This document shows positions 42,289-49,370 of a stretch of DNA of 64,000 nt, piece after piece. Position 1 is the stretch's first letter. Every line of letters begins with the position of its first letter. Below the pieces are notes generated by a model that had not been told where the DNA came from, searched no databases, and saw only the letters and a list, made by a program, of their open reading frames with translations. Source of the stretch: Aliihoeflea sp. 40Bstr573. GTDB lineage: Bacteria > Pseudomonadota > Alphaproteobacteria > Rhizobiales > Rhizobiaceae. The stretch is from contig NZ_JAAAMH010000004.1 in assembly GCF_024105655.1 (NCBI RefSeq), positions 124,001-188,000 on the forward strand. The letters are read 5' to 3'. The translations under genes were made by a program, and so were the position numbers.

Positions 42289-42525
42289 ATGACGGATGTC
42301 CAGTTTCCAGAACCGGTAGTGCTTCGCGCCGGAGATCGTTTGCTCGAAATTCGCGACGCCATGCAGGCGGCCCAGACGCTGGCCGAATCCTGGCCGGAAA
42401 CGCGCGGCAAATGGTATCATGCTGCCAATCGCGCCTGCCGCAGCGCGGTCAAGGGCGAGACATCACCGCAACTTGCACGTTCGATGTTCGTCCAGGCCGT
42501 GGACGAATCGCGCCTCGGCGCCTGA
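42289..42525 (+). CDS. DUF982 family small protein
   Basis: A 78-residue protein. It starts VQFPEPVVLRAGDRLLEIRD (residues 4-23), and continues DAMQAAQTLAESWPETRGKW, YHAANRACRSAVKGETSP, ARSMFVQAVDE, the pattern of DUF982, a family nearly confined to Rhizobiales. No role is established. AGGAGGC precedes the ATG. A near-consensus EcfG promoter upstream suggests stress control. It stands directly before the second sRNA gene, which recalls the placing of CCTCCTCCC sRNAs behind small DUF1127 genes in Rhodobacter, though here the sRNA has its own promoter. Confidence 0.88.
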   Translation: MTDVQFPEPVVLRAGDRLLEIRDAMQAAQTLAESWPETRGKWYHAANRACRSAVKGETSPQLARSMFVQAVDESRLGA

Positions 42526-42561
42526 GCGGTCCTGCCCTGACAGATTGTCGCGGATAATTCT

Positions 42562-42576
42562 GCATGGCTTCCATGC
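42562..42576. promoter_or_regulatory. Conserved palindrome upstream of sRNA 2
   Basis: GCATGGCTTCCATGC followed by AATTT, the same as upstream of sRNA 1 except for one central base. It is 11 bp from the -35 box. Confidence 0.7.
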
Positions 42577-42587
42577 AATTTTTTCGT

Positions 42588-42616
42588 TTGTCGAAATAAA
42601 TCGAAATGCCTAGATT
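42588..42616 (+). promoter_or_regulatory. Promoter of sRNA 2
   Basis: TTGTCG (42588-42593), 17-bp spacer, TAGATT (42611-42616), start near 42623. Same distances as for sRNA 1. Confidence 0.65.
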
Positions 42617-42622
42617 TGGAGT

Positions 42623-42730
42623 GTCGACGGGATCGACCTCCTCCCCGATCCCCCGACTTGCGCGACGCACCTCCTCCCGCGTCGCGAGAAATCGGCCCGC
42701 CGGACCTCCTCCCCCGGCGGGCCTTTTTTG
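42623..42730 (+). ncRNA. Trans-acting sRNA 2, alpha-r14/NfeR1-like (three CCTCCTCCC loops)
   Basis: About 108 nt with three hairpins, all with the identical loop ACCTCCTCCC. Hairpin 1: GGGATCG (42629-42635), loop, CGATCCC. Hairpin 2: GCGACGC (42662-42668), loop, GCGTCGC. Hairpin 3: GGCCCGCCGG (42694-42703), loop, CCGGCGGGCC, then TTTTTTG as terminator. The stems are unrelated to those of sRNA 1 at hairpins 1 and 2, but all pair, so loops and architecture are under selection. Expected function is pairing with ribosome-binding sites of several mRNAs. Two copies in 6 kb agree with the multicopy nature of this RNA family. Confidence 0.87.
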
Positions 42731-42789
42731 TGCGCGCAAACCCCATCGGCGCTTACCCGCTCTTAAGGGTCGGCGGCGACAATGCACGG

Positions 42790-43092
42790 ATGGCACGGCG
42801 CAGGAAATCCAAGATCGGAAAATGGATCGTCACCGGCATGCTGACTGCGGCGCTGGCGGGCGGGGCTTGGTTCTGGCTGGGAGACGATGCTGCGCGCAGG
42901 CTGCACGACGCGCAGTTGAAGCCGACGATGATCGAAAGGCCCGCGCAGAAGAAGCCGGCGAACGTCCAGCGCGCGGCGCTGCCCAAGGCTTCGGTCAGAC
43001 AGGGACCAAAACCGGTCGCACCCGTGTCGATGCCTGTCGACCAGCCGCGCAGGACGCCCGTTCCAAGGCCAGCCTTGGCCGTCGGTGACTAA
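42790..43092 (+). CDS. Hypothetical single-pass membrane protein
   Basis: A 100-residue protein of no recognised family. A basic N-terminus (MARRRKSKIGK) is followed by one membrane segment (WIVTGMLTAALAGGAWFWLG, residues 12-31), and then a Lys/Pro/Ala-rich tail without clear fold (AQKKPANVQRAALPKASVRQ and similar). By the positive-inside rule the tail is in the periplasm, perhaps crossing the cell wall. There is no good ribosome site and the frame is open upstream, so the start is provisional. It lies downstream of the sRNA terminator and converges with the metallopeptidase. A 12-bp direct repeat GTCCGGCCGCAA follows at 43092 region and 43127. Confidence 0.55.
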   Translation: MARRRKSKIGKWIVTGMLTAALAGGAWFWLGDDAARRLHDAQLKPTMIERPAQKKPANVQRAALPKASVRQGPKPVAPVSMPVDQPRRTPVPRPALAVGD

Positions 43093-43144
43093 GGTCCGGC
43101 CGCAATTTTGCGAACCGGGACCAAACCGTCCGGCCGCAAAAAAG

Positions 43145-43576
43145 TCAGTCTGCGTTTTCCTCGATCTTTTCCATGTCGTCGTCCGACAGGCCGAAATGAT
43201 GGCCGATTTCGTGGATCAGGACATGGCTGACGATGTCGCCAAGCGTTTCCTCGTTTTCGGACCAGTAGTCCAGGATGGCGCGGCGATAGAGGGTGATGCG
43301 ATTCGGACCGTCGCCCGATTGGGGATTCCAGCGCTCGGCGATGCCCCTGCCCTCGAACAGGCCGAGCAGGTCGAACGGCGTTTCGAGCGCCAGATCGTCC
43401 ATGATCTCGTCGGTCGGGAACTCGGCGATGAGAATGACGATCTCGCCGGTCAGTTGCCTGAAGGTTTCCGGCAAATGTGCGTAGGTTTCCAGCGCCAGCA
43501 GTTCGAACTCTTCCAGGGACGGCGAGAGCTGATCATGCCAGGCGCGCGTTTTGTAGATGCGGCCCATGGGCGCCAT
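43145..43576 (-). CDS. Zincin-like metallopeptidase family protein (DUF1025 type)
   Basis: A 143-residue protein of the minimal zincin family. The metal site is HVLIHEIGHHFGLSDDDMEK, with the HExxH motif and a downstream Asp as possible third ligand. Other family blocks are LSPSLEEFELLALETYAHLP and RITLYRRAILDYWSENEETL. The size is normal for this family of small putative zinc peptidases, whose targets are unknown. The ATG at 43576 has AAAGG eight bases upstream; a second ATG three codons later is possible. It stands alone on the minus strand next to the Trm112/LON pair. Confidence 0.9.
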   Translation of the reverse strand: MAPMGRIYKTRAWHDQLSPSLEEFELLALETYAHLPETFRQLTGEIVILIAEFPTDEIMDDLALETPFDLLGLFEGRGIAERWNPQSGDGPNRITLYRRAILDYWSENEETLGDIVSHVLIHEIGHHFGLSDDDMEKIEENAD

Positions 43577-43616
43577 ATAGAACCTTTATCGAGGGATTTC
43601 GAGCCCTCAGGGCGAA

Positions 43617-43829
43617 TCAGCGCTGTTCGTCATCTTCCAGCGTTCGCGCTTCGGAAGGCAGCATGACCGCGATGCCGTCGCGGATCGGATAGGCAAGCCG
43701 CGCATGGCGCGAGACGAGCTCCTGCCGGGACTCGTCATAGGTCAGGCTGCCCTTGGTCAACGGACAGACGAGAAGCTCCAGGAGCTTCGGGTCGGTCGCG
43801 CGCGTTCTGGCCGGCACCGAGACCGTCAT
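43617..43829 (-). CDS. Trm112 family protein
   Basis: A 70-residue protein. It contains [20 protein letters not shown] and the core [20 protein letters not shown], the usual Trm112/YcaR pattern. The zinc-binding cysteine pairs of the eukaryotic protein are reduced to one Cys, as commonly in proteobacteria. In other organisms Trm112 activates methyltransferases of tRNA, rRNA and release factors; the bacterial role is little known. The ATG overlaps the stop of the LON-domain gene by four bases (ATGA), so they are co-translated, a pairing common in rhizobia. Confidence 0.92.
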   Translation of the reverse strand: MTVSVPARTRATDPKLLELLVCPLTKGSLTYDESRQELVSRHARLAYPIRDGIAVMLPSEARTLEDDEQR

Positions 43830-44497
43830 TGGAGACTGCCGCCGCCAAGATCCCCGTCCCGGGCAAGCGCCATTTCGGTGATCGCGATCAGCGTCTCGGC
43901 GCGCGTCCTCAGGTCCGGCGCCTCGAGCAGCGCCTGCTTTTCCGCCGCGCCGTACGGTGCCATCATTGACAGCGCATTGACCAAAGACCGGTTTCCCGCA
44001 CGACGGATCGAATCCCAGTCGGCCTCCAGATCGTTCGCCTGCAGATAAGCCTGGAAGGCACGCAAAAGCGCCGGCCGATCGAGTTCGCTCGTATCCGAAG
44101 CTTCGTCGAGATCCGTGATGAACGGCAGGATGCGGCACTGCCGGTAGGCGGATTTGACATTCGCCTCGTGGTCCAGGCGGAACCGGCATACGCCCTGCAG
44201 CGAGATCAGGTAGCGGCCGTCGCCGGTCTCGGCGAAGGAGGTCAGCCGGCCAAGGCAACCGACTTCGCACAATTCCGGCTCGCCATCGTCGCGCAGCGCG
44301 CCGTCGAGCGCCGGCTGGATCATTCCGATCACCCGGCCTTTCGACAGGATCGCGTCGACCATCGCCAGATAGCGCGGCTCGAAGATGTTGAGCGGCATGC
44401 GCCCGCCCGGCAGAAGGAGGGCGCCCGCCAGCGGAAAGACCGGCACGAGTTCCGGAATGTCCTTTGCGCTGCGATAGCGTGCGTTACCCGCCTGCAC
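43826..44497 (-). CDS. LON peptidase N-terminal (substrate-binding) domain protein
   Basis: A 223-residue protein consisting of the N-terminal domain of Lon without ATPase or protease parts. The motif [31 protein letters not shown] (in the first 45 residues) is diagnostic, followed by [18 protein letters not shown] and [11 protein letters not shown]. Stand-alone LON-domain proteins are widespread; their role may be substrate selection or regulation of proteolysis, but is unproved. The gene is upstream of and overlaps the Trm112 gene. The thioredoxin-like gene lies upstream on the same strand and a small hairpin separates them. Confidence 0.93.
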   Translation of the reverse strand: MQAGNARYRSAKDIPELVPVFPLAGALLLPGGRMPLNIFEPRYLAMVDAILSKGRVIGMIQPALDGALRDDGEPELCEVGCLGRLTSFAETGDGRYLISLQGVCRFRLDHEANVKSAYRQCRILPFITDLDEASDTSELDRPALLRAFQAYLQANDLEADWDSIRRAGNRSLVNALSMMAPYGAAEKQALLEAPDLRTRAETLIAITEMALARDGDLGGGSLQ

Positions 44498-44519
44498 GGC
44501 CTGCTCCCTGGATTGCCCC

Positions 44520-44535
44520 GAACCGGTCCCGGTTC
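44520..44535. terminator. Small hairpin between cnoX and the LON-domain gene
   Basis: GAACCG, loop GTCC, CGGTTC. A 6-bp stem without T-run, about 50 bp after the cnoX stop. Weak evidence for termination. Confidence 0.3.
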
Positions 44536-44582
44536 AGGGTTCTATGTGGTGCAGCGGCGGTGAAGCTCAAGGGTGGGGACGA

Positions 44583-45539
44583 TCAGGAGAAGAGCACCGA
44601 GGAGAGCTTGCGCCGCGCGGCAAGCGTCGCCGGATCGGTCATGCCCCAGGCCTCGAAGAACTTCAGGAGCTGCGCCCGCGCGCCATCCTCGCGCCATTCA
44701 CGGTCGGCCTTGACGATGGCGAGGAGCGAATCGACGGCAGCGGCCCTGTCGCCGCGCGCATTCTGGATGAGGGCAAGGTCGAAGCGCGCCTCGTGGTCGG
44801 CAGGGTCGGCGGCAAGGCGCTGTTCGAGCGCCGCAGGGTCGCCGAGGCCGGCGACCTGGCTATCGAGATCGAGCCGCGCCTTCACCGCCAGCATGTCGGC
44901 ATGGCCGGCCTTGTCGGCCGGAACCTGCTCGATAACCGAGAGCGCGTCGTCCTTCTGGCCGGCGTCGAGGAGAAGCGTCGCAAGCGCGGCGCTCGCCTGC
45001 GGGTGGCCGGGTTCCTCGGCAAGCACGGCCGAATAGATGCCCACCGCGCCTTGAAGGTCGCCCGACTTGCGCGCGTCGGCGGCGGCGGCGAGTGCGTCCT
45101 CGATGGCGGCGCCCGCCCCGCCCGGGCCCGCGACCTTATCGATGAACTCGATGATCTTGCTTTCCGGCACCGCACCCATGAAGCCGTCGACCGGCTGGCC
45201 GTCCTTGAAGGCGATGACGGCGGGGATCGACTGGATACCCAGTTGCCCAGCGATCGAGGGATGCTCGTCGATGTTCATCTTGACGAGCTTGACCCGCCCC
45301 TTGGAGGCCTTGACGACCTTTTCGAGCGCCGGCTGCAGCTGCTTGCAAGGCCCGCACCACGGCGCCCAGAAGTCGACGAGGACCGGCTGCTTGCGCGATT
45401 CCTGCACGACGTCGGCGCTGAAGGATGCGGTTGTGGTGTCCTTGATCAGCCCCTCGGCCGGTGCGACTGAGCCGCCGACGAGACCGGCGCCCCCTTCCAT
45501 TGAAGCGGCAAAGGCGGGTCGGACGGGATCGCGGTGCAT
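44583..45539 (-). CDS. cnoX: Thioredoxin-TPR co-chaperone (CnoX/YbbN)
   Basis: A 318-residue protein with an N-terminal thioredoxin domain and a C-terminal helical TPR-like part, the CnoX/YbbN architecture. The redox site is DFWAPWCGPCKQLQP with Cys62 and Cys65, so both cysteines are present. KMNIDEHPSIAGQLGIQSIP has the cis-proline region. The C-terminal half (ADARKSGDLQGAVGIYSAVL and further) forms the TPR repeats. CnoX protects proteins from oxidative aggregation and hands them to GroEL. It is on the minus strand between ProX and the LON-domain gene, with 42 bp to the former. Confidence 0.93.
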   Translation of the reverse strand: MHRDPVRPAFAASMEGGAGLVGGSVAPAEGLIKDTTTASFSADVVQESRKQPVLVDFWAPWCGPCKQLQPALEKVVKASKGRVKLVKMNIDEHPSIAGQLGIQSIPAVIAFKDGQPVDGFMGAVPESKIIEFIDKVAGPGGAGAAIEDALAAAADARKSGDLQGAVGIYSAVLAEEPGHPQASAALATLLLDAGQKDDALSVIEQVPADKAGHADMLAVKARLDLDSQVAGLGDPAALEQRLAADPADHEARFDLALIQNARGDRAAAVDSLLAIVKADREWREDGARAQLLKFFEAWGMTDPATLAARRKLSSVLFS

Positions 45540-45581
45540 GGGAACTGTCCTTTCAAAAAGAAGCGGGCGTGCGGCGTGCCG

Positions 45582-46091
45582 TCAATGTGGCGAAACCGTC
45601 GAAACATTCAAGATCAGCGGCTCATGTCCGGTGGCGCGCAGGAACCTGATGAGATCGTCGGCACGAATCGACGTCGTCGCGGTGTTGACGAGGGGATGGG
45701 CGTTGATCGTCTCGTGCGCCATCAACGTGGCATCGAGCACGAAGGTGACGTTGCTTCCCGTGTCGTTGATCGCGCCGAAGGCGGTGACCGCTCCGGGAAT
45801 GACGCCGAGATACTCCATCAGCTTCTCGGGCTTGCCGAAGGAGACGCGCGACGATGCGCCGATGATGCGATGGATCTGCTTCAAGTCGACCTCGGCCTCT
45901 TCCTCCACGGTCACGAGAAAGAACCGGTCCTTCTTGTCCTTAAGGAACAGGTTCTTGGTGTGCCCGCCCGCAATCTGGCCGCGCAGCGACTGCGATTCGC
46001 CGACGGTAAAGAGCGGCGGATGCTCGACGGTCGTGACGTCGATGCCGAGTTCGGCCAGCATGCCGAAGAGGTCGTCAACTGTCTTGGTCAT
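45582..46091 (-). CDS. proX: Prolyl-tRNA editing protein (ProX/YbaK family)
   Basis: A 169-residue enzyme from the ATG at 46091, the point where family members begin; a longer open frame exists upstream. It shows VEHPPLFTVGESQSLRGQIA, HTKNLFLKDKKDRFFLVTVE with the catalytic lysine, and GVIPGAVTAFGAINDTGSNV, all signatures of ProX/PrdX deacylases that hydrolyse Ala-tRNA(Pro). It thereby guards translation accuracy. Rhizobial proX is often linked to the cnoX region, as here. A promoter for tRNA-Gly lies upstream in the other direction. Confidence 0.93.
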   Translation of the reverse strand: MTKTVDDLFGMLAELGIDVTTVEHPPLFTVGESQSLRGQIAGGHTKNLFLKDKKDRFFLVTVEEEAEVDLKQIHRIIGASSRVSFGKPEKLMEYLGVIPGAVTAFGAINDTGSNVTFVLDATLMAHETINAHPLVNTATTSIRADDLIRFLRATGHEPLILNVSTVSPH

Positions 46092-46174
46092 GGGCGCTCG
46101 CGTGGCGGGATCGCAAAGCGTCCTCATAGCTGCCGAGGCTCCGTTGCGAAAGCTCACCGGGAGATATTTCCCTG

Positions 46175-46206
46175 TTGCAATCACAATCGAGTTCGGCCAT
46201 ATAAGC
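46175..46206 (+). promoter_or_regulatory. Promoter of tRNA-Gly
   Basis: TTGCAA (46175-46180), 17-bp spacer, CATATA (46198-46203); TATAAG overlaps at 46201. The tRNA begins 28 bp later. A GC-rich discriminator (GCCCCG) follows the -10, as common for stable RNA promoters. Confidence 0.5.
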
Positions 46207-46233
46207 CCCGTTCCCGGCTGACGCCGGTTGCGA

Positions 46234-46308
46234 GCGGGTGTAGCTCAGGGGTAGAGCACAACCTTGCCAAGGTTGGGGTCGAGCGTTCGAATCGCTTCAC
46301 CCGCTCCA
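46234..46308 (+). tRNA. tRNA-Gly (anticodon GCC)
   Basis: The cloverleaf folds in full: acceptor GCGGGTG pairing with CACCCGC, D-arm TAGCTCAGGGGTAGAGCA, anticodon stem CAACC/GGTTG with loop TTGCCAA (anticodon GCC), T-arm with GTTCGAATC, discriminator T and encoded CCA. It reads GGC and GGU glycine codons. A strong bidirectional terminator follows 15 bp later. Confidence 0.97.
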
Positions 46309-46322
46309 TTTGTCACATGCCA

Positions 46323-46349
46323 AAAAGCCGCGGCTCGTCCGCGGCTTTT
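46323..46349. terminator. Bidirectional terminator after tRNA-Gly and modE
   Basis: AAAAGCCGCGG, loop CTCGT, CCGCGGCTTTT. A perfect 11-bp stem with A- and T-runs, between the tRNA and the convergent mod operon. Confidence 0.9.
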
Positions 46350-46363
46350 GTCGTTTCGAGGCG

Positions 46364-46714
46364 TCAGTTCTCGTCGATCTCGCGCACCATGGCGTCGAGA
46401 TGCGCCTGCGCGGCGGTCGCCGCGGCGCGCTCAACCGCTCGGTAGCGGGTGACGAGGGCGAGGCCGAGCGGCGTCAGTTCCGCCCCACCGCCACCCGATC
46501 CACCTTTTTGCGCGACGATGACCGGCCGTCCGAAAAGCTGCGTCAGTTCCTCGACGAGCGACCACGCCTGGCGATACGACATCTTCATCTCGCGCGCGCC
46601 GGCCGAAATCGATCCGGTTGCTGCGATATGTTCCAGAAGCGCGATCTTGCCCGGCCCGATCCGCCCCTTCGGCGGCAGGTCGATGCGCAGGCTCAGACGC
46701 GGCGCGCCGATCAT
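46364..46714 (-). CDS. ModE-type regulator, DNA-binding domain only
   Basis: A 116-residue protein with the winged helix of ModE: IGPGKIALLEHIAATGSISA, GAREMKMSYRQAWSLVEELT, then FGRPVIVAQKGGSGGGGAEL and TPLGLALVTRYRAVE. The C-terminal molybdate-binding di-mop domain of E. coli ModE is absent, so it cannot sense molybdate the same way. Short ModE proteins of this kind are common in alphaproteobacteria. It is the last gene of the modA-modB-modC-modE operon and 3 bp from modC. It may regulate the operon or other molybdenum genes; the direct repeats upstream of modA are a candidate target. Confidence 0.88.
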   Translation of the reverse strand: MIGAPRLSLRIDLPPKGRIGPGKIALLEHIAATGSISAGAREMKMSYRQAWSLVEELTQLFGRPVIVAQKGGSGGGGAELTPLGLALVTRYRAVERAAATAAQAHLDAMVREIDEN

Positions 46715-46717
46715 GGC

Positions 46718-47794
46718 TCAACTCTCCTTGAGACGGACGGTCTTGACGATGGCCTGGACGGCCATGCCTTCGAAAAGACCGAGGCGCTCGGCCGAATGGC
46801 GGGTGATTCGCGCGGTCAGGAGATCTCCATTGCAGTCGAGATCGACCAGAATCTCATGCGCGCGGGTTGGTCGCAACGCGGTGACGCGGCCTGAAAAGAC
46901 GTTGAGCGCGCTGATGCCTTCGAGCGGCTTCGTGGCGAGAAGGATGTCGGACGCCTTGACGAATACTGTCACGCGGTCGCCGGGCCGGTGGGCGGATGGC
47001 GGCAGGTGCCAGTTGCCGGCGGGCGATTGAAAGAGGGACAGGCCACTTTGGGCATCAAGGCGCGCGAAGTTTAAAAGGAGACGCGAACCGCCCTCGTCAC
47101 CCGCTGCGCCAGGCAGGAGGTCCAGCCCGGCAAGGATGTCGCGCGCCGGCCCCGCAGCGCTGACGCGGCCACGATCGAGAACCACGATGTCGGACGCAAG
47201 CCGCGCGACCTCGGCGACGGAATGGCTGACATAGACGATCGGCACGCGGGCCTCGTCGCGCAGGCGTTCGATGAACGGCACGATCTCGGCCTTGCGGGCG
47301 TCGTCGAGCGAGGCGAGCGGCTCGTCCATCAGGATCAGACGGGGACTTGCAATCAGTGCGCGGCCGATCGCGATGCGCTGCTTCTCGCCGCCCGAAAGCT
47401 TCGCCGGCCTGCGATCGAGCAGATGGCCGATGCCCAAGAGCGCGACCGTCTCGTCGAAATCGCCATAGCGCTCGGCGCCGGCCACGAAGCGGCGGCCGTA
47501 AGTGAGGTTCTGGCGCACGGTGAGATGCGGAAAGAGGCGCGCATCCTGGAAGACGTAGCCGATGCGACGCTTGTGGGCAGGCAGGAACGTGTCCGTCGCG
47601 GTGTCGACCAGAACCCGCCCATCCGTGGATATGCGGCCCGATTCGGGGCGCATCAGCCCGCCGATCATGTCGATGACGGACGTCTTGCCCGAGCCGGACG
47701 GGCCGAAGAGCGCCGTCAGCCCGCCAGGCGAGCTAAACGCGATGTCGAGCGCGAACGCACCCAGCTTGTGGCGCAGCGCGACTTCGAGGCTCAT
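46718..47794 (-). CDS. modC: Molybdate ABC transporter ATP-binding protein
   Basis: A 358-residue ATPase. Walker A is [18 protein letters not shown], the signature is [18 protein letters not shown] and Walker B is [14 protein letters not shown]. The C-terminal part (from about residue 290, [20 protein letters not shown], then [16 protein letters not shown]) is a mop domain that binds molybdate, as in typical ModC. It powers molybdate import by ModB and ModA. Its start overlaps the modB stop by four bases (ATGA). Imported molybdenum would serve the Pao-type hydroxylase at 25.9-29.6 kb and others. Confidence 0.96.
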   Translation of the reverse strand: MSLEVALRHKLGAFALDIAFSSPGGLTALFGPSGSGKTSVIDMIGGLMRPESGRISTDGRVLVDTATDTFLPAHKRRIGYVFQDARLFPHLTVRQNLTYGRRFVAGAERYGDFDETVALLGIGHLLDRRPAKLSGGEKQRIAIGRALIASPRLILMDEPLASLDDARKAEIVPFIERLRDEARVPIVYVSHSVAEVARLASDIVVLDRGRVSAAGPARDILAGLDLLPGAAGDEGGSRLLLNFARLDAQSGLSLFQSPAGNWHLPPSAHRPGDRVTVFVKASDILLATKPLEGISALNVFSGRVTALRPTRAHEILVDLDCNGDLLTARITRHSAERLGLFEGMAVQAIVKTVRLKES

Positions 47795-48492
47795 GCGCCC
47801 TCCATGCGGCGCAAAACGCGGCGCGCCAGAATTTCGCTTGCGACGAGCGCGGCCATGGCGACGGCGACAGCGATGAGCGTCAGCCGCATCGCGCCCGCGT
47901 CGCCACCGGGCACTTGCGTGAAGGTGTAGATGGCAGAAGGCAGCGTCTGCGTCTGGCCGGGTATGTTGGAGACGAAGGTGATCGTCGCGCCGAACTCGCC
48001 CATCGCCTTGGCGAAGGCGAGGATCGTGCCGGCGATGATGCCGGGCAGGGCGAGCGGCAGGGTCACGGTGGCGAAGATGAAGGCCGGAGGGGCGCCAAGC
48101 GTGCCCGCCGCCTGTTCGAGTCTGGGGTCGACCGCCTCGATGGAGAGCCGTATCGCCCGCACCATCAGCGGAAACGCCATGACCGCGCCGGCAAGCGCGG
48201 CGCCGGTCCAGCGGAAGGAGAAGACGAGCCCGAAGACCGTTTCGAAGAACTGGCCGAGCGGGCCGCGCCGCCCGAAGGCGAGGAGAAGCAGATAGCCGGT
48301 GACGACCGGCGGCAGGATCAGCGGCAAGTGGACGAGGCCGTTGAGGAAAGCCTTGCCGGGAAAGGACCAGCGGGCAAGGGCGTAGGCGACGAGGATGCCG
48401 AACGGCAGGCTAGCGGCTGTCGCCCAACTCGCGACCCAGATCGACAGGCGCACCGCTGTCCATTCGTCGGGCGAAAGCTGCAGCCACTCCAT
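47791..48492 (-). CDS. modB: Molybdate ABC transporter permease
   Basis: A 233-residue membrane protein with five to six hydrophobic segments. The permease start LSPDEWTAVRLSIWVASWAT and the ATPase-contact loop VDPRLEQAAGTLGAPPAFIF (EAA-type motif) are clear, as is the TITFVSNIPGQTQTLPSAIY block, which is specific to ModB. It forms the membrane channel of the molybdate importer. modA lies 5 bp upstream and modC overlaps downstream, so the three are one unit. Confidence 0.96.
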   Translation of the reverse strand: MEWLQLSPDEWTAVRLSIWVASWATAASLPFGILVAYALARWSFPGKAFLNGLVHLPLILPPVVTGYLLLLAFGRRGPLGQFFETVFGLVFSFRWTGAALAGAVMAFPLMVRAIRLSIEAVDPRLEQAAGTLGAPPAFIFATVTLPLALPGIIAGTILAFAKAMGEFGATITFVSNIPGQTQTLPSAIYTFTQVPGGDAGAMRLTLIAVAVAMAALVASEILARRVLRRMEGA

Positions 48493-48497
48493 TCCGG

Positions 48498-49265
48498 TCA
48501 GTCGCCGGCAAGCACGGTGAAGCCCTGCTCCTCGAAGATCGCGCGCGCTGCACCGCCCTGCAGATAATCGAGGAACGCGGCGGCGTCAGTGTTTGCGCCC
48601 CCGGTGGTCAGCGCGGCGGGATAGACGATCGGGTCGTGGCTGTCTTCGGGGAAGGTGCCGACGACGCGCACATCGGGCTCGGCGGTCGCGTCGGTCTGGT
48701 AGACGATGCCGAGCGGAGCCTCGCCGAGGGCGACGAGCTGGAGGGCGGCGCGCACATTCTCGGCTTGCGCGACCTTGTCGGCGACGCTGTCCCAGACGCC
48801 GAGCGTTTCCAACGCGGCCTTGCCGTAGCGGCCAGCGGGCACGGCGTCGACATTGGCCATGGCAAGCCGCCCGTCGCCGAGAGCCCCGGCAAGGTCAAAG
48901 CCGGGCGCGATGGAAAGCTCGGTCGTCGCATCGGCCGGAGCGACGAGAACGATGCGATTGCCCAAGAGACGCCGCTCGCTTTGCGTATCGATCAGCGCGC
49001 GTTCGGACAGATAGGCCATCCAGTCGAGATCGGCGGAGATGAAAAGATCGGCCGGGGCGCCTTCCTCGATCTGCCTGGCGAGCGCGGAGCTGCCGGCATA
49101 GGAAATCGTGGCTGTCCTGCCCTCTTCCTGCGACCATGACTCATTGATCGCGTCGAGCGCATTCTTCAGGCTGGCGGCAGCGAACACCGTTACCGGCTCC
49201 TGCGCACTCGCTGGCATGACGAGGGCACACAGAGCGATGGACACGGCAGCAAGGATTCGTCGCAT
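48498..49265 (-). CDS. modA: Molybdate ABC transporter substrate-binding protein
   Basis: A 255-residue periplasmic protein with a signal peptide (cleavage after PASA, about residue 21). The mature start EPVTVFAAASLKNALDAINE and ATISYAGSSALARQIEEGAP, ADLFISAD are the ModA signature, with serines that coordinate the oxyanion. The ATG at 49265 has CAGGGAG upstream and is preferred over a longer reading. It captures molybdate or tungstate. It is the first gene of the mod operon; a pair of direct repeats lies in its leader region. Confidence 0.96.
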   Translation of the reverse strand: MRRILAAVSIALCALVMPASAQEPVTVFAAASLKNALDAINESWSQEEGRTATISYAGSSALARQIEEGAPADLFISADLDWMAYLSERALIDTQSERRLLGNRIVLVAPADATTELSIAPGFDLAGALGDGRLAMANVDAVPAGRYGKAALETLGVWDSVADKVAQAENVRAALQLVALGEAPLGIVYQTDATAEPDVRVVGTFPEDSHDPIVYPAALTTGGANTDAAAFLDYLQGGAARAIFEEQGFTVLAGD

Positions 49266-49280
49266 CAAAAGCACTCCCTG

Positions 49281-49313
49281 AAATAGCGATGGTTTCAGGT
49301 GAGCATAACGATG
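49281..49313 (-). promoter_or_regulatory. Direct CATCG(T/C)TAT repeats upstream of modA, possible Mo-box
   Basis: On the minus strand CATCGTTATGC (49313-49303) and CATCGCTATTT (49291-49281), starts 22 bp apart, so on the same helix face. Each resembles a ModE half-site (ATCGNTATAT), but the two are direct and not inverted as in the classic Mo-box. Confidence 0.35.
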
Positions 49314-49370
49314 CCCGCCATGCAAGGCCCTAAACCGCTGGCCAGATGATTGTCGATATGTCCGGACGGA

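Noticed and set aside
46301-46322. Integration (att) site at the 3' end of tRNA-Gly
   Set aside because: No integrase gene or second copy of the tRNA end in the window; the downstream genes are the ordinary mod operon.
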